A stretch of 64,000 nucleotides of DNA from Mucilaginibacter rivuli (GTDB lineage Bacteria > Bacteroidota > Bacteroidia > Sphingobacteriales > Sphingobacteriaceae): NCBI RefSeq assembly GCF_019391655.1, contig NZ_JAHXPQ010000001.1, positions 124,001 through 188,000 on the forward strand, given 5' to 3'. A program made the position numbers and the translations under genes. Shown here in pieces: positions 50,229 to 58,262 of this stretch; positions within the stretch are counted from its first letter, which is position 1, and each line of letters opens with the position of its first letter. Below the pieces are notes generated by a model that had not been told where the DNA came from, searched no databases, and was given only the letters and a program-made list of their open reading frames with translations.

Positions 50229-52162
50229 TATTCGGTAATTACAATGCCCAGGTAATCGGCTATGGTTTTCTGCACCTTCTTCATATGCAAAAACTGGCTC
50301 AGCAGTATTTCTTCATCTTCGGGCCCCTTGGTTTCCTGCAGTTGTTTTTGGATGTTCTTTAATATTACCCCAACCTTTTGTTTTTTTAAATGGAATATGG
50401 CGTTCAAAATGGTCGCTTTCATATTCTTCGTTTCATCCGATGTATGTATCTGGTGCATCTCGTACCAGTTAGGGCTCAACTCATATAATGACAATAGCAA
50501 AGTAATGGTTATATCGGCTATTTGCTTATTGCTATGGTTGATAAAGTAGGTCTCCTCGGGCAGATTGCCTTTTTCTACCTCTTTCAAATAATCGGCAACA
50601 AAAGCTTTATAAACCGGATATTCAAATTCAATATCATTTAATTCGGCAATCATAAACGGGCCGATATAAGTATTTGCAATGCCATCCCAGTTGATTATTT
50701 GATTACCATATGTGAGTAATAGGCGAATGATTTCTTTTTCCTGACCCATCCCAGGATATAATAATTCGCTTTCTTCTTTTGCTAACTGTTGGACGTTTGG
50801 TTTTTCTACCTCTTCTACTTCAGGAGTTTCAAGCCGTGGTCTTTCTTTTGTGGTGAATTTTTTAACAAACGCTTTGTTTACAACAGAAAGATAAGCCCTC
50901 TCATCGATACGAAGTCTTTCAGCAACTTGCTTGACATAGCTACTTCTAAAATAATCATCAGGATGGTTCGAGATTATTTCCGCTAAATCGTCACTAACTT
51001 TTATTTTTTTTAACGGGTCGGCTAATTCCTTCTCATCTATAATGCTTATATAAAACTCAACTAATCCTTTAGAGGCCCTATCAATAAAATCTATGAATTT
51101 AGATGATCCTAAACTTCTTACATAAGAATCCGGGTCGTTGCCTTCTGGAAATAGTACAACTTTTATATTAAATGACTCCTTATATAACAGACTAAGCCCT
51201 CGGATAGCGGCTTTAACCCCTGCAGAGTCACCATCATATAAAATGGTCAGCTTTTTTGTTTGTCTACTTACTATTTTAACCTGCTCAACTGTAAGCGATG
51301 TGCCCGATGATGCAACAACATTTTCAATACCTGCTTGATGAAGTGAAATGACATCAGCATACCCTTCAACTAAATAACAAAGGTCTTTTTCCCGAATTGC
51401 TTTTTTTGCCAAATGAAAGCCGTACAGCACATTCGATTTATGGTATATCTCCGATTCGGGCGAGTTAACATATTTGGCTACATTCTTATCCTTTTTGAGT
51501 GTCCTTCCACCAAATGCTATTACTCTACCAGTAGGACTATGTATAGGAAAAATCACCCGACCGCGGTATCGATCATTCAATGGCCCTTCTTCCCATCTTA
51601 CCGATAGTCCAGTCTCCAATAAAAATTCCGGCAGGTAGCCGTCTTTTACAGCCTTTTCCGAGAATGCATTTCGCTGCTCGGGGGAGTAACCCAACTCAAA
51701 TTTTTTGATGGTGGCATCGTTAAAGCCACGCTCGCGGTAATAGCTCAGGCCAATGGCTTTGCCCTCATCAGTCTGCAGCAAACTCTCGTGGAAAAACTTT
51801 GAAGCATAACCTGTAACGATCAGCAGGCTTTCGCGATGGTTTTCGGCCTCGCGGTTTTCGGGCGCTTCCTGTGTTTCCTCTACCTCGATACCATATTTTT
51901 TGGCCAGCCATTTTAAGGCTTCGGGGTAGCTAAACTTTTCATGCTCCATTAAAAAGGTAACGGCAGAGCCACCTTTCCCTGTCGAAAAATCCTTGAAAAT
52001 GCCCTTAACGGGAGATACCGTGAACGAGGGCGTTTTCTCGTTAGTGAAAGGCGAAAGCCCCACGTAATTAGCCCCCCGTTTTTTAAGCACAACAAACTCG
52101 CCGATCACTTCAACAATATCGGTGGCCTCCATTATCTTATCAACGGTGAGTTTATTTATCAT
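50228..52162 (-). CDS. dnaG: DNA primase with zinc-less CHC2 domain
   Basis: The 644-residue protein has all DnaG regions: N-terminal CHC2-type domain (1-100), RNA polymerase core with TOPRIM (VEGYADVISLHQAG, SSGTSLTVEQ, LYDGDSAGVKAAIRG) and a helicase-binding C-terminus. The N-terminal domain reads GLSPFTNEKTPSFTVSPVKG and then KDFSTGKGGSAVTF. The usual zinc ligands C, H, C, C are replaced by S37, T40, D58 and T61, so zinc cannot bind in the normal way. The fold-defining TPSFTVSP is kept. The gene is coupled to yraN downstream and has a -7 box 6 nt before its start. Confidence 0.95.
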   Translation of the reverse strand: MINKLTVDKIMEATDIVEVIGEFVVLKKRGANYVGLSPFTNEKTPSFTVSPVKGIFKDFSTGKGGSAVTFLMEHEKFSYPEALKWLAKKYGIEVEETQEAPENREAENHRESLLIVTGYASKFFHESLLQTDEGKAIGLSYYRERGFNDATIKKFELGYSPEQRNAFSEKAVKDGYLPEFLLETGLSVRWEEGPLNDRYRGRVIFPIHSPTGRVIAFGGRTLKKDKNVAKYVNSPESEIYHKSNVLYGFHLAKKAIREKDLCYLVEGYADVISLHQAGIENVVASSGTSLTVEQVKIVSRQTKKLTILYDGDSAGVKAAIRGLSLLYKESFNIKVVLFPEGNDPDSYVRSLGSSKFIDFIDRASKGLVEFYISIIDEKELADPLKKIKVSDDLAEIISNHPDDYFRSSYVKQVAERLRIDERAYLSVVNKAFVKKFTTKERPRLETPEVEEVEKPNVQQLAKEESELLYPGMGQEKEIIRLLLTYGNQIINWDGIANTYIGPFMIAELNDIEFEYPVYKAFVADYLKEVEKGNLPEETYFINHSNKQIADITITLLLSLYELSPNWYEMHQIHTSDETKNMKATILNAIFHLKKQKVGVILKNIQKQLQETKGPEDEEILLSQFLHMKKVQKTIADYLGIVITE

Positions 52163-52168
52163 GGATCA

Positions 52169-52176
52169 CAAAAATA
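52169..52176 (-). promoter_or_regulatory. -7 box of dnaG, 6 nt before ATG
   Basis: Reverse-strand TATTTTTG, perfect consensus. No clear TTG at the expected spacing. Confidence 0.45.
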
Positions 52177-52220
52177 CAATTTATACGCAGCTACCTAAAC
52201 GATAAGAATAATTAAAAATG

Positions 52221-52325
52221 TCATTTCGAACGAGCGATAGCGAGGAGAAAACTTCTCAAAGCGACATTTGTATCCCAACGATGTAATTCGAGAAGTTTTC
52301 TCACTCGTACCTTGTTTCGAAATGA
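52221..52325. repeat. 105-bp inverted-repeat element
   Basis: Arms 52221-52257 (TCATTTCGAACGAGCGATAG, ending GAGAAAACTTCTC) and 52290-52325 (reverse complement, beginning GAGAAGTTTTCTC and ending TTTCGAAATGA) flank about 32 nt. The outer TCATTTCGAA and inner GAGAAAACTTCTC are perfectly paired. MITE-like, no coding capacity. Confidence 0.8.
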
Positions 52326-52364
52326 AGTTTTGCTAAACCTCGCTCTAATCAAATATAATTAAAG

Positions 52365-53222
52365 TTAACCAATCAATACCCGTTTCTTCACAAACGTAAC
52401 CCCAATACCCAGCAAAACTATCGCGCCACCAACCAGTTCAACAAAATCGACCCGCTCGCTTAACATTACCCAGGCCAGCAATGCTGTAACTACTGATTGC
52501 CCCAACAGCGCGATGGCTACACGGGTAGGGTCCATGCGGCTCATGGCATGGTTAATGGTTAGCCAGCCAATCAGTTGGCAAATAATACCCAATGTAATTA
52601 ATATTAGCCAGCTATGCCCGGTATAATTCCACAACTGGTCGCCATTAATAAGGCAGAACGTACCCAACGCTACGGTTGCCGCCAACATATTGTAAAACAT
52701 AAATACAATGGCATCCATGCGGTTAAGCACACTTTTACTGATGAGGATGTAAATAGCATACAATACACTCGATGCCATTGCATAAAGCACACCCTCATTA
52801 AGTTGCAAATTCAGCAAATTATCTATCCCCACCAAAATACACATGCCGCTTATCGCGATCAACGTACCCAGCCAAAAGCTGATGCCGGGTTGCTTTTTCA
52901 GGATGAGCAGACTTAAGATACCCACCCAAACCGGCGCGAGGTTGGCGATAAGGGTTGATACAGTAGCTGTTATTTTAAGAAGAGAGATATTCCAAACCGC
53001 CAGATCGAGCGCGAATACGAGGCCGCCTATGAGCGCGGTAACCAGCACCTTTGGGTCGAGCCGCAGGTTTTTGTATATAAAGCAGTAGGGCGCCATTACC
53101 ATCCAGGCAAAAAGCATGCGGTAAAATGCCGCGCTCAGTGCAGATACCCCGGCTATTTTTACAAATATGGGCGAAAACGCGATGCAAATAACACCGATGA
53201 ACAAGCTCAGTTTCGGATTCAT
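52365..53222 (-). CDS. EamA/DMT-family transporter
   Basis: The 285-residue protein has ten hydrophobic helices in two EamA repeats (PIFVKIAGVSALSAAFYRMLFAW; YAMASSVLYAIYILISKSVLNRM) and the repeat-2 signature near LLGQSVVTALLAWVMLSERVD. Exports or imports small metabolites; substrate unknown. Reverse-strand TAAGTTTG at 53242-53249 is a possible -7 box, 19 nt before the start. Confidence 0.88.
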   Translation of the reverse strand: MNPKLSLFIGVICIAFSPIFVKIAGVSALSAAFYRMLFAWMVMAPYCFIYKNLRLDPKVLVTALIGGLVFALDLAVWNISLLKITATVSTLIANLAPVWVGILSLLILKKQPGISFWLGTLIAISGMCILVGIDNLLNLQLNEGVLYAMASSVLYAIYILISKSVLNRMDAIVFMFYNMLAATVALGTFCLINGDQLWNYTGHSWLILITLGIICQLIGWLTINHAMSRMDPTRVAIALLGQSVVTALLAWVMLSERVDFVELVGGAIVLLGIGVTFVKKRVLIG

Positions 53223-53327
53223 AACGGGCAGAATGTTGCTGCAAACTTATAAAGGTTCGGCCAATGTAGAAAGGTAATCCGGATAATACTTTTTAAATGA
53301 ACTTTGACAGGATAGCCATTAGACAGG

Positions 53328-53471
53328 TTGCTCCATGGGAGCAAAAGCTCGGTAGTAATAAATTTCAAACAGGCAAAACCGTGCCGTAGGTACGTAACCG
53401 AATGTAGCGTACCTACGGCACGCAAATACCTAAAATGTATTTTTCTACCGAGCTTTGATCCCTACGGGATC
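53328..53471. repeat. Multi-hairpin intergenic element (four paired segments)
   Basis: Hairpin 1: TTGCTCC ATG GGAGCAA (53328-53344). Outer stem: AAAGCTCGGTAG (53344-53355) with CTACCGAGCTTT (53445-53456), 12 bp perfect. Inner stem: 53380-53394 with 53408-53422, 15 bp perfect (CGTGCCGTAGGTACG). Hairpin 4: GATCCC TAC GGGATC (53457-53471). The arrangement suggests a folded RNA or a palindromic mobile repeat. Confidence 0.75.
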
Positions 53472-53525
53472 GTCAGTCTGTTTATTATAATGGCAAATTC
53501 CATTCCCCTAGTTGCCAAATAATTG

Positions 53526-53533
53526 TATTTTTG
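53526..53533 (+). promoter_or_regulatory. -7 box of asnS
   Basis: TATTTTTG, perfect consensus, 21 nt before the ATG at 53555. It overlaps an upstream in-frame TTG codon and so excludes it as the start. Confidence 0.55.
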
Positions 53534-53554
53534 CGGCTCATACATTTTAACATA

Positions 53555-54991
53555 ATGAGCCAGAGAACAAAGATCAAAGCACTATTGCAGTTGGAAGAAA
53601 CCGGGTTTGAAGTAACCGTTAAAGGTTGGGTACGTACGTTCCGTAACAACCAGTTTATCGCTTTAAATGATGGATCGACCAATAATAATTTGCAGATCGT
53701 TGTTGCTTTGGATAGCCTTGACGAAGATACCCTGAAACGTATTACCACCGGCGCCGCCATCAGCGTTACCGGCGAAGTTGTGCCATCATTAGGCAAGGGA
53801 CAAAAGGTAGAGGTTAAAGCCAAAACTTTACAAATACTGGGCGATTGCGACCCAACTACTTACCCCATCCAACCTAAAAAACACAGCTTAGAGTTTTTGC
53901 GCGATAACGCCCACCTGCGCTTCCGTACCAACACGTTTGGTGCAGTATTTCGCGTGCGTAACACGCTGGCATTTGCCGTGCACAAGTTTTTTAACGAGCG
54001 CGGCTTTGTTTACCTGCATACGCCGGTAATTACGGCATCGGATGCTGAGGGCGCAGGCGAAATGTTCCGCGTAACTACATTGGACGCTGTTAAGCCGCCA
54101 TTGAATGACGAAGGGCATGTTGACTTTAAACAAGACTTTTTTGGCAAAGCTACCAACCTTACCGTATCCGGCCAGTTAGAAGGTGAGCTTGGCGCGATGG
54201 CACTGAGCGATATTTATACCTTTGGCCCTACGTTCCGTGCTGAAAACTCGAACACTACCCGCCACTTAGCTGAGTTTTGGATGATAGAGCCCGAAATGGC
54301 TTTTTGCGACCTGACCGAAAACATGGATACAGCCGAAGCTTTATTGAAATATGTAATTGCCTACGCTTTGGAACATAATGCCGAAGACATTGAATTTTTA
54401 ACCCAACGCTTGTTAGAAGAGGAAAAACAAAAACCACAGCAAGACCGCTCTGAACTGAACCTGTTAGAGAAGCTTCAGTTTTGTTTAGGGAATGATTTTG
54501 TACGTTTAACATATACCGAGGCTATCGATATCCTAAAGGACTCGAGCCACAACAAGAAAAAGAAATTCCAATATCTGATAGAAGGTTGGGGTACCGACCT
54601 GCAAAGCGAACACGAGCGCTATCTGGTAGAGAAACACTTTAAAAAACCCGTAATATTAACCGACTACCCCAAAGAAATAAAGGCCTTCTACATGCGCCAG
54701 AACGAAGATGGTAAAACCGTACGCGCGATGGACATCCTGTTCCCCGGCATTGGCGAAATTGTGGGTGGCTCGCAGCGTGAAGAACGCTTAGATAAATTGG
54801 AACAGCGCATGAACGAAATGGGCATCCCAACCGAAGAGCTATGGTGGTACCTTGATACCCGCCGCTTCGGTGCCTGCGAACATGCCGGCTTTGGCCTAGG
54901 CTTTGAGCGTTTGGTGCTGTTTGTTACCGGAATGGGCAATATTCGTGATGTGATCCCTTTCCCAAGAGCACCTAAGACAGCGGAATTTTAG
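53555..54991 (+). CDS. asnS: Asparaginyl-tRNA synthetase
   Basis: From the ATG at 53555 the protein has 478 residues. It starts with an OB-fold anticodon-binding domain ([20 protein letters not shown]), then the class II core: motif 1 region ([27 protein letters not shown]), motif 2 ([24 protein letters not shown]) and motif 3 ([21 protein letters not shown]). Charges tRNA-Asn in the cytoplasm. Followed by a strong terminator. Confidence 0.97.
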   Translation: MSQRTKIKALLQLEETGFEVTVKGWVRTFRNNQFIALNDGSTNNNLQIVVALDSLDEDTLKRITTGAAISVTGEVVPSLGKGQKVEVKAKTLQILGDCDPTTYPIQPKKHSLEFLRDNAHLRFRTNTFGAVFRVRNTLAFAVHKFFNERGFVYLHTPVITASDAEGAGEMFRVTTLDAVKPPLNDEGHVDFKQDFFGKATNLTVSGQLEGELGAMALSDIYTFGPTFRAENSNTTRHLAEFWMIEPEMAFCDLTENMDTAEALLKYVIAYALEHNAEDIEFLTQRLLEEEKQKPQQDRSELNLLEKLQFCLGNDFVRLTYTEAIDILKDSSHNKKKKFQYLIEGWGTDLQSEHERYLVEKHFKKPVILTDYPKEIKAFYMRQNEDGKTVRAMDILFPGIGEIVGGSQREERLDKLEQRMNEMGIPTEELWWYLDTRRFGACEHAGFGLGFERLVLFVTGMGNIRDVIPFPRAPKTAEF

Positions 54992-55032
54992 ACTTTTGGT
55001 TTGCAAAATATCTTTACAATTAGGTAAATTAG

Positions 55033-55063
55033 ATGAGCATATTTTTATATGCTCATTTTTTTG
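55033..55063 (+). terminator. Intrinsic terminator of asnS
   Basis: ATGAGCATAT TTTT ATATGCTCAT, 10-bp perfect stem, then seven T. Confidence 0.88.
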
Positions 55064-55115
55064 TAGCGGTCGTCGCAAACTATGCGTAATGGCATATAAA
55101 CCAATAAAATCTCAT

Positions 55116-55529
55116 ATGAAAAACCTTACCTGGATAATTTGCCTGCTTGCTTTAGCTTCATGTAAAAAAAACGACAGTGCCGATGTCCCCATTCCGTCCA
55201 ATCGCTACAGCGATGCCAAGGGCACCTGGATAAAAGTTGACAGCACACAATGGTACCTCACCAGGCTCTACAATGGCGGTATGGTTCATGTAAAGCTGAA
55301 CGGGACAACCAATGCAGATAAGATCGTTATTCGTACTTCGGGTGATGGTGTCTCGAATGATAATTTATTACCTCTTGACGCCAATAAAGGTTTTAGCACC
55401 GATGTGGTCAACTCATTTTCAGTATCGTCTGTACAAACGGGGAGCTTTGTGAGCAGTACCAGGTTAGTTGCATATCGGGGTACGGATACCTTAACGGTAA
55501 CATTAACCAGCGGGCCATTAAAGTATTAA
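55116..55529 (+). CDS. Small lipoprotein of unknown function
   Basis: From the ATG at 55116 the product has 137 residues, with a lipoprotein signal MKNLTWIICLLALASC followed by KKNDS. The mature part is beta-rich (YSDAKGTWIKVDSTQWYLTRL, TDKIVIRTSGDGVS in outline). No family recognised. The longer frame from 54996 runs through the asnS terminator and is rejected. Confidence 0.65.
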   Translation: MKNLTWIICLLALASCKKNDSADVPIPSNRYSDAKGTWIKVDSTQWYLTRLYNGGMVHVKLNGTTNADKIVIRTSGDGVSNDNLLPLDANKGFSTDVVNSFSVSSVQTGSFVSSTRLVAYRGTDTLTVTLTSGPLKY

Positions 55530-55531
55530 TA

Positions 55532-56467
55532 CTACTTTTCTTTTTGATAGTTTTTATGAACGATCAAAAAGCTCGCGCGTTCTTGTTTGTGGAAAGGGAT
55601 ATCCCAGTTTCCCTGGTAGGTGATCTTAACAGGCAATAATTGCCCGCCAAAATTATTGCATTCAATATTCATCTGCACATCAAAGTCAACCAAAAAGTTG
55701 TGGAATTTAAGATCCATATACCGGCCCAGTATCTGGAAGGTACGCATATCAAATATGGTGGTGATCTCTTTCTCCATCACATCATCATCGGCGCTGCTTT
55801 TCTTTTGCGTGATTTTAAAGCGGTAAACCGGGATGGTATCTAAATAAGTTCCGCGTGCAAACTGGTAATCATAAAACTCTTTCAGGTCGGGGCCGAATAT
55901 TTCGGTTTTACCACTCACAAAGGGTATGCCTTTTACCTTGCGGCCGGGTGTAAATATCAGTGTCTTCAGTTTGTCTTTATACCCCTCATTAGTACCTTTA
56001 GGCACCGGCCCGCCGGCATTCTTCGACATAAAGTCCGAGTTATAATCGTTCATGAAAATGTAGTCAAACATTTCCATGGTGTACAATTGGTACTTGCCGT
56101 TCTTTTTGTAGAGGTCGCCGCTTTCCTGTTTTTCAAGAATGGTCATTTTATGAGGGCCGCCCAGGTTACTGTGGTGTATCTTGCGGTACACCTTGCCATT
56201 TACCTTGTTATTTTTGTCGTAGCTGAATACGCGGTTCTCGGCATCAAAGCTGTAGGCTTTCATGTTCTGGAAAGCTTTGTAAAAGCCTGTATCGCGCAGC
56301 ATGGCATTAATAAAATCCTGCACGTTTAACCGGTGAGCCCGGATATTTACATAGGCCGAATCAATGACGATGGTATTTAATGTATCAGGATTAAAACGCA
56401 GTATATGTTGCGAGTAGCCACGACCGGCAATAAAAAGAAAGAATATGATGATGGCGGCTTTTTTCAT
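55532..56467 (-). CDS. Secreted protein of unknown function
   Basis: The 311-residue protein has a signal peptide ending GYSQ near residue 19. The remainder is mixed alpha/beta with many aromatic and charged residues (YKAFQNMKAYSFDAENRVFSY, KVYRKIHHSNLGG, GPDLKEFYDYQFARGTYLDTIPVYRFKI, QILGRYMDLKFHN). It resembles the uncharacterised family of Bacteroidota periplasmic proteins often annotated hypothetical, and I recognise no catalytic motif. It converges on the lipoprotein gene with 2 nt between them. Confidence 0.68.
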   Translation of the reverse strand: MKKAAIIIFFLFIAGRGYSQHILRFNPDTLNTIVIDSAYVNIRAHRLNVQDFINAMLRDTGFYKAFQNMKAYSFDAENRVFSYDKNNKVNGKVYRKIHHSNLGGPHKMTILEKQESGDLYKKNGKYQLYTMEMFDYIFMNDYNSDFMSKNAGGPVPKGTNEGYKDKLKTLIFTPGRKVKGIPFVSGKTEIFGPDLKEFYDYQFARGTYLDTIPVYRFKITQKKSSADDDVMEKEITTIFDMRTFQILGRYMDLKFHNFLVDFDVQMNIECNNFGGQLLPVKITYQGNWDIPFHKQERASFLIVHKNYQKEK

Positions 56468-56487
56468 TAATTATATTATAAACTTCT

Positions 56488-56583
56488 CGTCTTTGCGAGG
56501 AACGAAGCAATCCTAAACTATTCATTTGCATCGTGCATGTCGCCTACCTGCCTATCGAAGATTGCTTCGTACCTCGCAAGACG
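56488..56583. repeat. 96-bp inverted-repeat element
   Basis: Arms 56488-56512 (CGTCTTTGCGAGGAACGAAG then CAATC) and 56560-56583 (GATTGCTTCG, ACCTCGCAAGACG) are near-perfect reverse complements around 47 nt. The left arm is related to the solo arm at 4933. Confidence 0.8.
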
Positions 56584-56588
56584 ATTTT

Positions 56589-57773
56589 TTAGTTACCCAA
56601 CTCTTTCAAAGCTAAATACGCCATCAGGCCGGTACTTACTTCCAGCGCCTTTTCATCAATATCAAAGGTTGGGGTATGTACCGATGAGGTAATGCCGCGC
56701 TCTTCGTTGCGGGTACCCAAGCGATAGAAACAAGCATCAGATACCTGCGAGTAGTAGGCAAAATCTTCAGCAGCCATCCACAGGTCAAGGTCCAGCACAT
56801 TCTCTTTACCTAAATAATCCTGGGCATGCGCTATACTGCGTTTAGTAAGCTCTTCTTCGTTGATGAGGAAAGGGTAGCCGTTCACAATATTAAAATCAAC
56901 CGTAGCGCCCATGCTTTCCACAATACCTTCGGCCATTTTCTTCATTTTCTGATGAGCCTCAGCGCGCCATTTTTCATCAAGTGTTCTGAATGTACCCTCT
57001 AAATAAACCTCGTTTGGTATCACATTGGTTGCGCCGTTAGCAATCACTTTACCAAATGACAATACCGTAGGTAATTTCGGGTCGGCAAAGCGGCTTACCA
57101 CTTGTTGCAAAGCCACAAGCATGTGTGCTGTAATAATTACCGGGTCGATGTTTTGCTGTGGTTGCGCGCCGTGGCCGCCTTTACCTTTTACGGTAACGTA
57201 TATCTCATCGGTACTGGCCATGTATTTACCCGGGCGGAAACCTACCTTACCGGCATCTATCAAAGGCATTACATGCTGCCCTAATACTGCCGCCGGTTTC
57301 GGGTTTTCCAATACACCTTCCTTTATCATCACACTCGCGCCACCGGGCAAACGCTCTTCGGCAGGCTGAAAGATGAATTTCACCGTGCCGCCAAAATCAG
57401 CCTTTAGCTCGCTTAATATTTTAGCTGTACCCAACAACGACGACGTATGCACATCATGCCCGCAGGCATGCATCACTCCTTCGTTTTTCGATTTGTAGGG
57501 CACATCATTAGCCTCCAAAATAGGCAGCGCATCCATGTCCCCGCGCAGGGCAATAACTTTATCGGATGGTTTGGCTCCTTTAAGTAAAGCCACTAAACCG
57601 GTATCAGCCATTTTTTGGTAGGGAATACCCAAAGCATCTAATTGCGCAGCCACAAATGCCGAGGTATTGTATTCGTTGAATGATAACTCGGGGTTAGCAT
57701 GGATATGCCTGCGGTTGGTAACCACATCATCAAAAATGCTTTTAGCAAGCTGCTGTACTTTTTCCTTTATCAT
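56589..57773 (-). CDS. M20 family amidohydrolase (N-acyl amino acid/hippurate hydrolase type)
   Basis: The 394-residue protein has the M20D blocks RRHIHANPELSFNEY, ALRGDMDALPI, MHACGHDVHTSSLLGTAKIL, IFQPAEERLPGG and VLGQHVMPL, then DLWMAAEDFAYYSQVSDACFYRLGT near the C-terminus. Metal ligands include the cysteine and histidine of HACGHDVH. It deacylates an N-acyl amino acid or related amide. It overlaps the SPOR gene by 4 nt and is coupled to it. Confidence 0.92.
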   Translation of the reverse strand: MIKEKVQQLAKSIFDDVVTNRRHIHANPELSFNEYNTSAFVAAQLDALGIPYQKMADTGLVALLKGAKPSDKVIALRGDMDALPILEANDVPYKSKNEGVMHACGHDVHTSSLLGTAKILSELKADFGGTVKFIFQPAEERLPGGASVMIKEGVLENPKPAAVLGQHVMPLIDAGKVGFRPGKYMASTDEIYVTVKGKGGHGAQPQQNIDPVIITAHMLVALQQVVSRFADPKLPTVLSFGKVIANGATNVIPNEVYLEGTFRTLDEKWRAEAHQKMKKMAEGIVESMGATVDFNIVNGYPFLINEEELTKRSIAHAQDYLGKENVLDLDLWMAAEDFAYYSQVSDACFYRLGTRNEERGITSSVHTPTFDIDEKALEVSTGLMAYLALKELGN

Positions 57774-58222
57774 TTGGTGTCGGGAAGGTTAATTTTTTCG
57801 AAAATAATAAACAGGCTGGTAAACTGTCCGCGTAATTGTTCCATCAGGCGGGTAGCTTCCAATTTAGTCCTGAAATCTCCGGCGCGAACCTTAAAATTGG
57901 GTTCGCTATAAATAATATAAGTTTTATATTCAGGGTAAAGCTCGTTAAACCTGGTTTGGGCATTGTAAGCTTCGGTACGGTTTGAGCTGACAAAAAACTG
58001 CACCCTGTAACCATTTCCCGAATTGTTGATGGTTGCTGCCGATGAACCACCTGCCTTGCTTAACTCCAATCGTTTGGCAATCAACGTATCAATCCTGGCA
58101 TCTTTAACAACAGTTAAAGTACCGCGCGTTTGCGCCATCGATGCAACGGATATTAAAACAAAAAAAGCAATAACACATCGTTGCGCTACCTGGCTTATTG
58201 ATATGTTATTGCTTTTATTCAT
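57770..58222 (-). CDS. SPOR-domain-like secreted protein
   Basis: A 150-residue protein with a signal peptide ending SMAQ near residue 31. The C-terminal 75 residues follow the SPOR pattern (YRVQFFVSSNRTEAYNAQTRFNELYP, YSEPNFKVRAGDFRTKLEATRLMEQLRGQF), which binds denuded peptidoglycan glycan strands. It is coupled by ATGA overlap to the M20 gene. Codons 2-20 contain a 13-bp inverted repeat followed by a T-run (see the hairpin entry). Confidence 0.85.
   Translation of the reverse strand: MNKSNNISISQVAQRCVIAFFVLISVASMAQTRGTLTVVKDARIDTLIAKRLELSKAGGSSAATINNSGNGYRVQFFVSSNRTEAYNAQTRFNELYPEYKTYIIYSEPNFKVRAGDFRTKLEATRLMEQLRGQFTSLFIIFEKINLPDTK
58163..58216 (-). terminator. Perfect 13-bp inverted repeat with T-run inside the start of the SPOR gene
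   Basis: AAAAGCAATAACA (58163-58175 on the plus strand) is the exact reverse complement of TGTTATTGCTTTT (58204-58216), with a 28-nt loop. Read on the transcribed reverse strand, the second arm is followed immediately by a T-run, like an intrinsic terminator. It may end secA read-through or attenuate the SPOR-M20 operon. Confidence 0.5.
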
Positions 58223-58238
58223 TATGTTTTTTCAATTC

Positions 58239-58252
58239 CCCCCTTTAGGGGG
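58239..58252. repeat. CCCCCTTTAGGGGG palindrome between secA and the SPOR gene
   Basis: A 14-bp G/C-rich palindrome followed by further TTAGGGGG on the plus strand. No T-run; function unknown. Confidence 0.4.
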
Positions 58253-58262
58253 TTAGGGGGCT

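Larger units (their letters stand above)
53223..53554. other. 332-bp intergenic region between EamA gene and asnS
   Basis: Contains the possible promoter of the EamA gene, a 144-bp multi-hairpin element (53328-53471) and the -7 box of asnS. No gene seen. Confidence 0.75.

Noticed and set aside
53531..53554. Upstream TTG start for asnS
   Set aside because: It overlaps the -7 box at 53526-53533, so it could not be part of the transcript.
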